Positions 1 to 6,066 of a stretch of 6,070 nt of DNA are shown one piece after another. Below the pieces are notes generated by a model. The model was not told the origin of the DNA, ran no database searches, and worked only from the letters and a program-made list of their open reading frames with translations. The translations under genes and the position numbers were made by a program. Each line of letters opens with the position of its first letter. Positions within the stretch are counted from its first letter, which is position 1. Source of the DNA: Gallionella sp. GTDB lineage: Bacteria; Pseudomonadota; Gammaproteobacteria; Burkholderiales; Gallionellaceae. The DNA lies in assembly GCA_024654105.1 (NCBI GenBank), contig JANLID010000298.1, forward strand, positions 1 through 6,070, given 5' to 3'.

Positions 1-1698
1 GCTGAACACAAAACTGCTTGCTGCATTGCTCAGCGCAAAACTGATGTGCCCGAACAAGGCTTCGTCGAACTGATGCAGGGCGTGCTGGCGGTCATGGTCA
101 TGCGCCGCCGCAATTTCTTTCAGCACGTAAGGATGGCAACGGATCGCGCCCTGCCCGAAGATGATCATGCTGCGCGTCAGGATATTCGCGCCTTCCACGG
201 TGATAGTGATCGGCGCCTGCTGGTAGGCGCGACCGAGGTAATTATTCGGGCCGAGGCAGATGCCCTTGCCGCCATGCACGTCCATCGCATCGTTGATGAC
301 GCTGCGCCCGCGCTCGGTGGCATGATATTTGACGATGGCGGAAATCACCGACGGTTTCTCGCCCAGATCGACCGCCAGCGCAGTGAATTGGCGCGCCGCA
401 TCGATCATGTAGGTATGCGCGCCGATGCGCGCCAACGGCTCCTCGACGCCCTCGAATTTGCCGATGGGAAGATGGAATTGCTTGCGCACCCGGCAGTAGG
501 CGCCGCTGGTGCGCGCCGCCAGCTTCATGCCGCCGACACTGCTGGCGGGCAGCGAGATTGAGCGTCCCGCCGCGAGACATTCCATCAGCATGTGCCAGCC
601 CTGTCCGACACCAGACAGGCCGCCGATGATGTAATCCATCGGGATGAACACGTCTTCGCCCTGCGTTGTGCCGTTCAGAAACGCGCTATTCAACGGAAAA
701 TGGCGGCGGCCGATTTGCACGCCCGGTAAATCGGTGGGGATCAATGCCAGCGTGATACCGCGATTGACCTCACCGCCCAATATCCGCTCCGGATCGTACA
801 GTTTGAATGCCAGGCCGAGCAGTGTCGCCACCGGCGCCAGAGTGATATAGCGTTTCTCCCAGGTCGGGCGTACACCCAGCACATTTTGCCGCCCCTCGAA
901 TTTGCCATAGCACACCTCGCCGTGATCGGGGATTGCCCCGGCATCTGAGCCGGCAAATGGGCCAGTCAGCGCGAAACACGGCACTTCCAATCCCTTTGCC
1001 AAACGATGCAGGTACTTTTCCTTTTGCTCATCGGTGCCGTAATGCAACAGCAGTTCGGCGGGACCCAGAGAATTCGGCACCATCACCGTCACCGCCGCCG
1101 TGGCGCTGCGCGAGGCGATCTTGCACACCACCGCCGAATGCGCCTGCGCGGAAAATTCCAGGCCGCCATAGCGTTTCGGAATAATCATGCCGAAGAAGCC
1201 CTTGTCCTTGATGAATTGCCAGACTTCGGGCGGCAGATCGGCGCGCCGGTGGGTAATGTCCCAATCGTCGAGCATGGCACACAGTTGCTCGACCTCGTTG
1301 TCGAGAAACGTCTGTTCTGCGGCGCTCAAGGAAGGTTTGGGAAAAGCCAGCAGTTTGCGCCAGTCGGGATGGCCGCCGAACAGGTCGCCGTCCCACCATA
1401 CCGTACCGGCATTGATGGCTTCCTGCTCGGTAGCGGAAATTTGCGGCAAAATTTTGCGGAAGATTTTAAGCGCCAGGCGGCTGACGGCATTACGGCGCAA
1501 CACGGGAATGCCGAACAGCACAATGAACAAGAACAGTGCGGAGTACACCACCTGCAGGGCGGTATCCGAGATACGTGACTGGATCGCCACCACCGGCACG
1601 ACCACCATTATCGCCAGCACCCAGCTGGTAATGGAAGCACGGAAAAAAGCCAGCATCAGGATTACGGCGAGTACCGCGACCAGGATAATAATTACCAC
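1..1698 (-). CDS. fadE: FadE-type membrane-anchored acyl-CoA dehydrogenase (3' end outside window)
   Basis: Catalyses the first step of fatty-acid beta-oxidation, FAD-dependent alpha,beta-dehydrogenation of acyl-CoA to trans-2-enoyl-CoA, probably at the inner membrane. I translated 566 codons with no stop before the window edge; E. coli FadE is about 814 residues, so roughly the last 250 are missing. Hydrophobic segments lie near residues 1-19, 26-39 and 48-67. The acyl-CoA dehydrogenase core follows, with PNSLGP near 208, CFALTGPFAGSDAGAIPD at 241-258, RRHFPLN and DYIIGG. The segment ITVEGANILTRS carries the presumed catalytic Glu502 (codon 193-195), followed by FGQGAIRCHPYV. These track E. 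coli FadE closely. The frame has a stop at 1711-1713, so the earliest start is GTG at 1698, preceded by a GGGGG tract about 6 bases upstream; the first in-frame ATG is at 1656. It lies 71 bases downstream of the GGDEF gene on the same strand. One oddity: Phe248 where E. coli FadE has Glu in the PEAGSD segment. Confidence 0.93.
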   Translation of the reverse strand, partial: MVIIILVAVLAVILMLAFFRASITSWVLAIMVVVPVVAIQSRISDTALQVVYSALFLFIVLFGIPVLRRNAVSRLALKIFRKILPQISATEQEAINAGTVWWDGDLFGGHPDWRKLLAFPKPSLSAAEQTFLDNEVEQLCAMLDDWDITHRRADLPPEVWQFIKDKGFFGMIIPKRYGGLEFSAQAHSAVVCKIASRSATAAVTVMVPNSLGPAELLLHYGTDEQKEKYLHRLAKGLEVPCFALTGPFAGSDAGAIPDHGEVCYGKFEGRQNVLGVRPTWEKRYITLAPVATLLGLAFKLYDPERILGGEVNRGITLALIPTDLPGVQIGRRHFPLNSAFLNGTTQGEDVFIPMDYIIGGLSGVGQGWHMLMECLAAGRSISLPASSVGGMKLAARTSGAYCRVRKQFHLPIGKFEGVEEPLARIGAHTYMIDAARQFTALAVDLGEKPSVISAIVKYHATERGRSVINDAMDVHGGKGICLGPNNYLGRAYQQAPITITVEGANILTRSMIIFGQGAIRCHPYVLKEIAAAHDHDRQHALHQFDEALFGHISFALSNAASSFVFS

Positions 1699-1769
1699 CG
1701 CGCGCCCCCATTACCATTGTCGTTATGTGTTTGCATGGACATAAAGCCAGACGTTACTACTATCAGGTT

Positions 1770-2783
1770 CTAACTGCGTGCCGCCGCCATTTTCACCTGG
1801 TTGCGCCCATCCGTCTTTGCCTGTTGCAGCGCTTCATCAGCAGCAGCCCATAATGAGGCCAGCGTATCACCAGGCTGCATCGCAGAGAGACCAAGCGAAA
1901 CCGTGACATGCTCATCTTGAGTTGCCCGGGTAGTATTGGCAGCCTGTGGTGCGCTGCTTGTATGAATGTGCAACGCAGGCGCCGCGACCGCTTCGCGCAG
2001 GCGCTCAGCCATTTTCATGGTCAGATCCAGTGACCTTTCCGGCAACAATACAGCGAATTTATCACCGCCTGCATATACCAGTAAATCATGTGGCCTCAGG
2101 TTGATGGCCATTATTCGCGCTACCCCTTTCAAGACACTATCGCCCGCAAGATGGCCGTGGCGACCAACAAAATCCTTGAAGTGGTCAAGATCCGCCACCA
2201 GCAGGAAGAGTGGCATCCCATTGCGCTCGCAACGCTGCGCCATGCGGTGGAACGTCTCGTCCATCCAGTTTTTATTATGCAATCCTGTCAGCGTATCGAT
2301 ATTGGCGGCCACCTCAAACTCAAGGCTGGGTTCGGGTGTCGTTACCTGTAGCAGATTGTCGTTGCGGATACGACCGGCAAGAATACCCAACAAGTTGCGT
2401 GCAATGCCATTTGAGCTTTCCACCAGCAGCCAGACCAGATCATGCGGCACTACCAGCAAGCGCGTATCCCGCGCCGCAATGACCAGCGCCGCAGTATTCT
2501 CGCCATCGACCAGCGACAGCTCGCCAACACATTCTCCCGATCCCAGCACGGCATGCACAGGCAGGCCACGACCGTTCAAATAGACGCGAAGTTCGCCGTC
2601 CAGCACCAGATAGAGCGAGGCGTTCTTCTGGCCAATATCCAACAGTGTCGCACCACTTTTCAGGGCGGCTATTTGACAGCCTTGCAGGGCTGGCTCGACA
2701 CTCTCAAACCGGATATCGCGGAACAATTTGTTCCGCTGCAACAGGATGCGATCAGAATCGGAAATTGCCATTGGCGCAATCAT
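1770..2783 (-). CDS. Cyclic-nucleotide-binding-fold/GGDEF protein with degenerate GGDKF motif
   Basis: A 337-residue cytoplasmic signalling protein with no membrane segment. Residues about 15-145 form a cNMP-binding-like beta-roll: YLVLDGELRVYL at 58-69, then VGELSLVDG at 86-94. The Arg that contacts the cyclic phosphate in CRP-type domains is replaced by Thr97, so the ligand is probably not classical cAMP. Residues about 160-330 are a GGDEF domain: DTLTGLHN at 163-170, DLDHFK at 198-203, GHLAGD at 210-215, VTVSLGLS near 293-300 and ADEALQQAKTDGRN at 315-328. The signature motif reads GGDKF (239-243), with Lys242 for the metal-binding Glu. The Asn of the usual FKxxND motif is Val206. The inhibitory-site RxxD (R230, D233) stands exactly five residues before GGDKF. 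It is therefore probably not a diguanylate cyclase but may bind c-di-GMP as a receptor. ATG at 2783 gives the full fold; a second ATG lies at 2771, and neither has a clear Shine-Dalgarno. Confidence 0.9.
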   Translation of the reverse strand: MIAPMAISDSDRILLQRNKLFRDIRFESVEPALQGCQIAALKSGATLLDIGQKNASLYLVLDGELRVYLNGRGLPVHAVLGSGECVGELSLVDGENTAALVIAARDTRLLVVPHDLVWLLVESSNGIARNLLGILAGRIRNDNLLQVTTPEPSLEFEVAANIDTLTGLHNKNWMDETFHRMAQRCERNGMPLFLLVADLDHFKDFVGRHGHLAGDSVLKGVARIMAINLRPHDLLVYAGGDKFAVLLPERSLDLTMKMAERLREAVAAPALHIHTSSAPQAANTTRATQDEHVTVSLGLSAMQPGDTLASLWAAADEALQQAKTDGRNQVKMAAARS

Positions 2784-2805
2784 TCACTATTGAGTAATGA
2801 GGCCA

Positions 2806-2811
2806 AGTATA
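2806..2811 (-). promoter_or_regulatory. Possible -10 element for the GGDKF gene
   Basis: On the minus strand this reads TATACT, five of six matches to the sigma-70 -10 consensus, 22 bases before the ATG at 2783. I could not find a good -35 at 16-18 bases; the best upstream match, TTCACT at 2832-2837, is 20 bases away. It is a plausible weak or activator-dependent promoter, judged by motif only. Confidence 0.3.
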
Positions 2812-2877
2812 CACAAAGGCGGACGGGGATAAGTGAATCTCACTGCGCATTTGGCGCGATCACCGGGCTTATCCTGC

Positions 2878-2891
2878 ATGGCTGCAGCCAT
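2878..2891. repeat. Perfect 14-base palindrome, operator-like
   Basis: ATGGCTGCAGCCAT is identical to its reverse complement with no central gap. It sits in the divergent intergenic region between the GGDKF gene and the DUF4124 gene, over the -35 position of the extended -10 candidate at 2901-2909. With no loop and no T tract it does not look like a terminator. A dimeric repressor or activator site is possible; no factor can be named. Confidence 0.4.
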
Positions 2892-2900
2892 ACCCGCATG

Positions 2901-2909
2901 TGCTAGACT
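2901..2909 (+). promoter_or_regulatory. Candidate extended -10 promoter (upstream, rightward)
   Basis: TGCTAGACT fits an extended -10 (TGn followed by TAGACT, four of six to TATAAT). No -35 match lies at the right distance, but extended -10 promoters can do without one. It would start transcription about 95 bases before the DUF4124 start. It is an alternative or additional start to the better promoter at 2954-2982. Confidence 0.3.
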
Positions 2910-2918
2910 TACGCGCAT

Positions 2919-2938
2919 ATTTGCACCGGAATTTGCAC
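2919..2938 (+). repeat. Short direct repeat, two copies of ATTTGCAC
   Basis: ATTTGCAC occurs at 2919-2926 and again at 2931-2938, a period of 12 bases with 4 bases between copies. The pair lies just downstream of the extended -10 candidate and about 16 bases before the TTGACG hexamer. It may be a tandem regulator site, but two copies of eight bases can occur by chance. Confidence 0.3.
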
Positions 2939-2953
2939 GCAGCATCGAACGGC

Positions 2954-2982
2954 TTGACGAATCACCGAATGTGCCATTAAAT
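2954..2982 (+). promoter_or_regulatory. Predicted sigma-70 promoter for the DUF4124/cytochrome operon
   Basis: A -35 hexamer TTGACG (2954-2959, five of six matches) is followed after exactly 17 bases by TTAAAT (2977-2982, four of six). The start of transcription would fall near 2988-2990, leaving a leader of a little over 20 bases before the ATG at 3012. This is the best promoter-like arrangement in the window, on motif evidence only. Confidence 0.5.
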
Positions 2983-3000
2983 CCGCAAAGCCAGTCACCG

Positions 3001-3006
3001 GGATGA
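3001..3006 (+). promoter_or_regulatory. Ribosome binding site deciding the DUF4124 start
   Basis: GGATGA resembles a Shine-Dalgarno and ends 5 bases before the ATG at 3012. The other in-frame ATG at 3003 lies inside this element and has only GGG directly against it, so 3012 is preferred. Starting at 3012 also gives a cleaner signal peptide beginning MKK. Confidence 0.5.
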
Positions 3007-3011
3007 CTATC

Positions 3012-3485
3012 ATGAAAAAAATTATGTTGATTTTGTTGGTGCTGACCAGCGCCGGCGCTTTCGCCGGGCTCAGCAAGTGGGTGGATGCGGATGGCAAAGT
3101 GCATTATTCAGACCAGCCACCTCCTGCCAATGTGAAAGCAACGATACTGCGCTCTACTTCGGGTACGGCTGCCCCTGCGGCTACCGGCGATGCAGCCGCA
3201 TCGAGCGCACCGGCCGCACCGAAAACCATTGCGGAACGCGAAGCCGAATTGAAAAAGGCACAACAGGCAAAGAAGGAGGCTGCCGACAGGGCCGCCCAGA
3301 AACAAGCAGAAGTAGAAGCAAGAGAGGCAAACTGCATTGCCGCCCGGAAAAACCTGAGCATGCTTCAGGAAGGTATGCGCTTGATGGAAATCGATGACAA
3401 AGGCGAGCGCTCTTATCTGAATGACGAACAACGCCAGCAACGCATCGCCAAGGCGCAACAGGATATCGGCACCCATTGCAAATAG
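3012..3485 (+). CDS. Secreted DUF4124-domain protein
   Basis: A 157-residue exported protein of unknown function. Residues 1-19 form a Sec signal peptide: MKK, a hydrophobic core, then a GAFA cleavage-type end. The mature N-terminus is a DUF4124 domain, recognised by KWVDADGKVHYSDQPPP (22-38), a small fold common in proteobacterial periplasmic proteins. An Ala/Pro/Thr/Ser-rich linker (about 48-70) follows. A charged Ala/Lys/Glu/Gln-rich stretch (about 73-107) is probably a helical coiled coil, and a charged C-terminal tail ends in Cys-Lys. The only two Cys residues of the mature protein, 108 and 156, could form a disulfide in the periplasm. An in-frame ATG at 3003 would add three residues. 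The cytochrome gene begins 19 bases after the stop, so the two are probably one transcript from the promoter at 2954-2982. The domain call is firm; the role is not known. Confidence 0.87.
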   Translation: MKKIMLILLVLTSAGAFAGLSKWVDADGKVHYSDQPPPANVKATILRSTSGTAAPAATGDAAASSAPAAPKTIAEREAELKKAQQAKKEAADRAAQKQAEVEAREANCIAARKNLSMLQEGMRLMEIDDKGERSYLNDEQRQQRIAKAQQDIGTHCK

Positions 3486-3490
3486 CCGGG

Positions 3491-3497
3491 GAAGGGG
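3491..3497 (+). promoter_or_regulatory. Ribosome binding site of the cytochrome c pseudogene
   Basis: GAAGGGG, part of a purine-rich tract at 3488-3500, ends 7 bases before the ATG at 3505. The signal is intact although the gene behind it is broken, which suggests recent decay or a sequence error. Confidence 0.55.
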
Positions 3498-3504
3498 CGG
3501 ATTC

Positions 3505-3825
3505 ATGAAGGCACGGTGGCTCACTATCGCAGCTGTCGCAACGGCATTGATGTTTGCCTGTCAGGCAGGCGCGACGGAGGATGCCGCCGCATTCAAGGCG
3601 CTGGCCAAGAAGAAAGGTTGTTTCACTGTTACCGGATGGATAAGTCCGTTTTGGGGCCATCCCTGAAAAATATCGGCAGGAAATACAGCAAGGAGGCCAG
3701 CGCGCCCGGCAACCTCGGAACGGCAGCAAGGCGGCATTTGGGGCAAGGCCTCCATGCCCGGATATGCAGGGCTCAGCGACGACGAAATCAATCTCATGGT
3801 GCGCTACATCCCGTCACTCAAATAG
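3505..3825 (+). pseudogene. Periplasmic class I cytochrome c (c551/c552-like), frameshifted twice
   Basis: The intact gene would encode a single-heme periplasmic electron carrier of about 106 residues. From ATG 3505 the frame gives a signal peptide (MKARWLTIAAVATALMFACQ, then AGA), AFKALAKKKGCF, and then drifts to a TGA at 3664-3666. After about 3627 the cytochrome sequence continues in the next frame as CYRMDKSVLGPSLKNIGRKY. Near 3700-3730 it returns to the original frame with GGIWGKASMPGYAGLSDDE and ends YIPSLK at TAG 3823-3825. So one base is missing near 3625-3626 and one is extra near 3700-3730. The heme motif would read CFTCY: the axial His codon is TAC rather than CAC. The Met ligand (Met-Pro, codon 3754-3756) is kept. 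Two indels plus loss of the heme ligand argue for a true pseudogene, though assembly errors could explain the indels. The last 8 bases overlap the end of the convergent helicase gene. Confidence 0.82.
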
Positions 3826-5788
3826 CCGCTACTATTTCAACTTCTCCTCCGGTTAACGAAGGTCGTGGGAGGTTAAAAAATTCCACCGCTTCCGCTTCCA
3901 CTCTCGTCCGTTTCATCGGTGGCAGGCTTTGCCAGATGCGCTTGCCATAATGTTTCCCGATAATGCGCGGGTCGCAGATCATCAGCACGCCCCGGTCGGT
4001 CTCGTCACGGATCAATCTTCCCGCCCCTTGCTTCAATGTGATGATGGCGCGCGGCAACTGATATTCCATGAACGCATTGCGCCCCTGTTTCTTCATCTGC
4101 TCGATGCGCGCCGCCAGCACCGGATCGTCCGGCGGCGCGAACGGCAGCTTGTCGATGATCACCAGCGACAGGGCTTCACCGCGCACATCCACGCCTTCCC
4201 AGAACGACTGGCTGCCGAGCAGCACCGCGTTGCCGTGTTCGCGAAAGCGCGTGAGCATCTCATTGCGCGAGCCTTCGCCCTGCAACAGCAGCGGGTAGTC
4301 CCAGCCGCGGCGGTCAAATTCCGCCTGCAGGATTTCATGGGCGCGCCCCATCGCGCGCAGACTGGTGAACAGCAGGAAGGCGCGCCCCCGGCTGGCCTCG
4401 ATCAGCGGCAGCGCGGCCTGCACCACCGCCTCGGTATAGCCCTCGCTGTTCGGCTCCGGCAGTCCGCTCGGCACATATAGCAACGCCTGCTCGCCGTAAT
4501 TGAACGGGCTGTCCCAGCAGGCGGTCTTGGCTTTGAGCAGCCCCATCTCGCTCTGATAAAGCGAGAAGTCGCGCTTCACCGCCAGCGTGGCGGAAGTGAA
4601 AATCCACGCGCGCGCACTGCCGCCGATCTGCTTCTCGAAAATTTCCGCAATGGATAGCGGCGTGGTGTTGAGTTGCAGCGAATGGTGGAATACCTCCAGC
4701 CAGCGCACCTGATCGGGTTCATCGCCGTCCTGCCACTGCTTGAGTTGCTGCGCCAAAGCCTGCGTTCGCTGCCAGCAATTCTCCAGCCCTTCGCTGCGCT
4801 CTGCCTGTTTCTCCAGCAAGCCGTCCAGTTGCGCCAGCTTCTCGCTCAATGTTTTCAGTGCGGGCGCGAACTCCTTGAAACTCTCCGTCGCGGTGGCGGG
4901 CAGCCGCCCTTCCTTCTTGAACACCAGCCGCAAGTCTCGCGCGGCCTTGTCCAGCTCGTCACATGCTTTGGGCAGCGGCGCAAAATCCTTGGCGGCAGCC
5001 GCCGCCTCGATGCGCGCATCGCGCGCCAGGTCGAGCAGCAACGTGGTGGACAGACTCTCGCCGAAGAACAGGCTGGCGGTCTCCGGCAACTGGTGCGCCT
5101 CGTCGAAGATCACCGTGTTGCAGGCGGGCAGCAGCTCCGCCACACCCTCGTCGCGCAGCATCACGTCGGCGAAGAACAGATGATGGTTCACCACCACGAT
5201 GTCCGCCTTCATCGCGTCGGAGCGTGCCTTGAGCACGAAGCATTCCTTGTGCTGCGGGCATTCCTGGCCGAGGCAGTTGTCGCGTGTCGAAGTCACCTGC
5301 ATCCAGATCGGCGCGTTCTCCGGCACGTCCGCCAGCCCGCTCTTGTCGCCCGAATCGCTGATTTTGGCGTAGTGCTTGATCTTGCCCAGATGCCTGATGT
5401 CCTCGCGCGTCTTGAACAACCCGTCGGAATGCGCACGCTCCAGATGATAGTGGCACACATAGTTCGCGCGCCCCTTGAGCAACGCCACCGACACCGGCGC
5501 GCGCAAAGCATCGCGCACCATCGGCAGGTCTTTCTGGAACAATTGGTCCTGCAAATTCTTCGTGCCGGTCGAAATGATCACCTTGCCGCCGTTGAGCAGC
5601 GCGGGAACCAGATAGGCGAAAGTCTTGCCGGTGCCGGTGCCCGCTTCCACGACCAGGATTGCGTTATCGCGGATCGCCTCGGCCACCGCCAGCGCCATCT
5701 CGCGCTGCTGCGCGCGCGGACGGAACGATGCCACTTCGGCGGCAAGCGGGCTTTGTTCGGAAAAGAAACGTTCGACTTCGGCAGACAC
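3818..5788 (-). CDS. yoaA: YoaA/DinG-family ATP-dependent iron-sulfur DNA helicase
   Basis: A superfamily 2 XPD-like helicase, expected to unwind DNA 5' to 3' in repair or replication. In 656 residues from GTG 5788: a Q-motif-like FRPRAQQ (22-28), Walker A EAGTGTGKT (48-56) and four iron-sulfur cysteines C112, C172, C177, C183. The spacing of the last three (5 and 6) matches E. coli DinG C194, C199, C205. Next come VVVNHHLFFAD (198-208), the Walker B box DEAH (229-232), FTSATL (397-402), GSQSFWEGVDVRG (525-537), IIDKLPF (544-550) and QGAGRLIRD (587-595). Wording such as STRDNCLG and SLVIIDKLPF is closest to E. coli YoaA (636 residues) rather than DinG. The frame stays open upstream to 6013, but that part overlaps the DUF433 gene and looks non-coding. 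No ATG exists near the true start. GTG 5788 fits the family N-terminus, while the Shine-Dalgarno points to ATA at 5800. Probably co-transcribed with DUF433, 20 bases upstream. Confidence 0.94.
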   Translation of the reverse strand: MSAEVERFFSEQSPLAAEVASFRPRAQQREMALAVAEAIRDNAILVVEAGTGTGKTFAYLVPALLNGGKVIISTGTKNLQDQLFQKDLPMVRDALRAPVSVALLKGRANYVCHYHLERAHSDGLFKTREDIRHLGKIKHYAKISDSGDKSGLADVPENAPIWMQVTSTRDNCLGQECPQHKECFVLKARSDAMKADIVVVNHHLFFADVMLRDEGVAELLPACNTVIFDEAHQLPETASLFFGESLSTTLLLDLARDARIEAAAAAKDFAPLPKACDELDKAARDLRLVFKKEGRLPATATESFKEFAPALKTLSEKLAQLDGLLEKQAERSEGLENCWQRTQALAQQLKQWQDGDEPDQVRWLEVFHHSLQLNTTPLSIAEIFEKQIGGSARAWIFTSATLAVKRDFSLYQSEMGLLKAKTACWDSPFNYGEQALLYVPSGLPEPNSEGYTEAVVQAALPLIEASRGRAFLLFTSLRAMGRAHEILQAEFDRRGWDYPLLLQGEGSRNEMLTRFREHGNAVLLGSQSFWEGVDVRGEALSLVIIDKLPFAPPDDPVLAARIEQMKKQGRNAFMEYQLPRAIITLKQGAGRLIRDETDRGVLMICDPRIIGKHYGKRIWQSLPPMKRTRVEAEAVEFFNLPRPSLTGGEVEIVAAI

Positions 5789-5805
5789 GGGAGGGGGTAT
5801 GGGAA

Positions 5806-5811
5806 CCTTCA
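5806..5811 (-). promoter_or_regulatory. Ribosome binding site overlapping the DUF433 stop
   Basis: On the minus strand TGAAGG combines the DUF433 stop codon TGA (5811-5809) with a GAAGG Shine-Dalgarno (5810-5806). Five bases after it comes ATA (5800-5798) in the helicase frame; the GTG at 5788 is 17 bases away, farther than usual. The overlap suggests translational coupling of the helicase to DUF433. Confidence 0.45.
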
Positions 5812-6066
5812 GGAGTGATATTTTGTTGTTACGATTTGGCTGCTTCCCAGCGGCAAATCGATTTCTTCCACGCGCCATGCGGCGTAGCGCAATGCCTGTG
5901 TGATGTCTTCCGTTTCGAGGTGGGGATACAAGGCAAGAATCTGTTCCGTGCTTTCGCCGCTGGCGACCAGCCCGGTGAGCATGCCCACCGTGACGCGTTG
6001 CCCACGGACACACGGCTTGCCGCCCATGACGGCGGGATCGGCGGTGATGCGATTCAGTTGTTTCAT
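5809..6066 (-). CDS. DUF433 family protein, antitoxin-like
   Basis: An 85-residue cytoplasmic protein of the DUF433 family (COG2442), a small fold with a winged helix-turn-helix-like look. It reads MKQLNRITADPAVMGGKPCV at 1-20, then RGQRVTV, LVASGESTEQIL and YPHLETEDITQALRYAAWR, which is the family consensus from end to end, so the gene is complete. Many DUF433 genes are the first gene of a toxin-antitoxin-like pair with a DUF5615 (PIN-like, Mut7-C related) gene directly after them. Here the next gene is a helicase 20 bases downstream and no DUF5615 frame is present, so this is a solitary copy or has a partner elsewhere. ATG 6066 is 4 bases from the window end, so its promoter and ribosome binding site cannot be judged. 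The role is inferred from the family only. Confidence 0.88.
   Translation of the reverse strand: MKQLNRITADPAVMGGKPCVRGQRVTVGMLTGLVASGESTEQILALYPHLETEDITQALRYAAWRVEEIDLPLGSSQIVTTKYHS

Noticed and set aside
46..561. A 171-codon plus-strand open frame opposite fadE
   Set aside because: The minus strand here encodes conserved FadE sequence including the catalytic Glu region; the plus frame has no recognisable domain.
1692..1742. A 16-codon leader-like open frame ending 4 bases inside fadE
   Set aside because: It has no Shine-Dalgarno, no codon run typical of attenuators and no hairpin pair; short frames of this size are common by chance.
2878..2891. The palindrome as a rho-independent terminator
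   Set aside because: It has no loop and is not followed by a T tract on either strand; it lies between divergent starts, not at gene ends.
3625..3730. Programmed ribosomal frameshifting in the cytochrome gene
   Set aside because: There is no slippery heptamer at either switch, two opposite shifts would be needed, and the heme-ligand His is also missing, so decay or sequence error is simpler.
4673..5818. A 381-codon open frame on the plus strand opposite the helicase
   Set aside because: It is antisense to an unmistakable helicase with all motifs, and its Gln/Arg/Leu/His-rich composition is typical of a reverse-frame shadow in GC-rich DNA.
5812..6013. N-terminal extension of the helicase frame up to an ATG at 6013
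   Set aside because: The translated extension is Arg/His-rich without family similarity and lies wholly over the well-conserved DUF433 gene in another frame.
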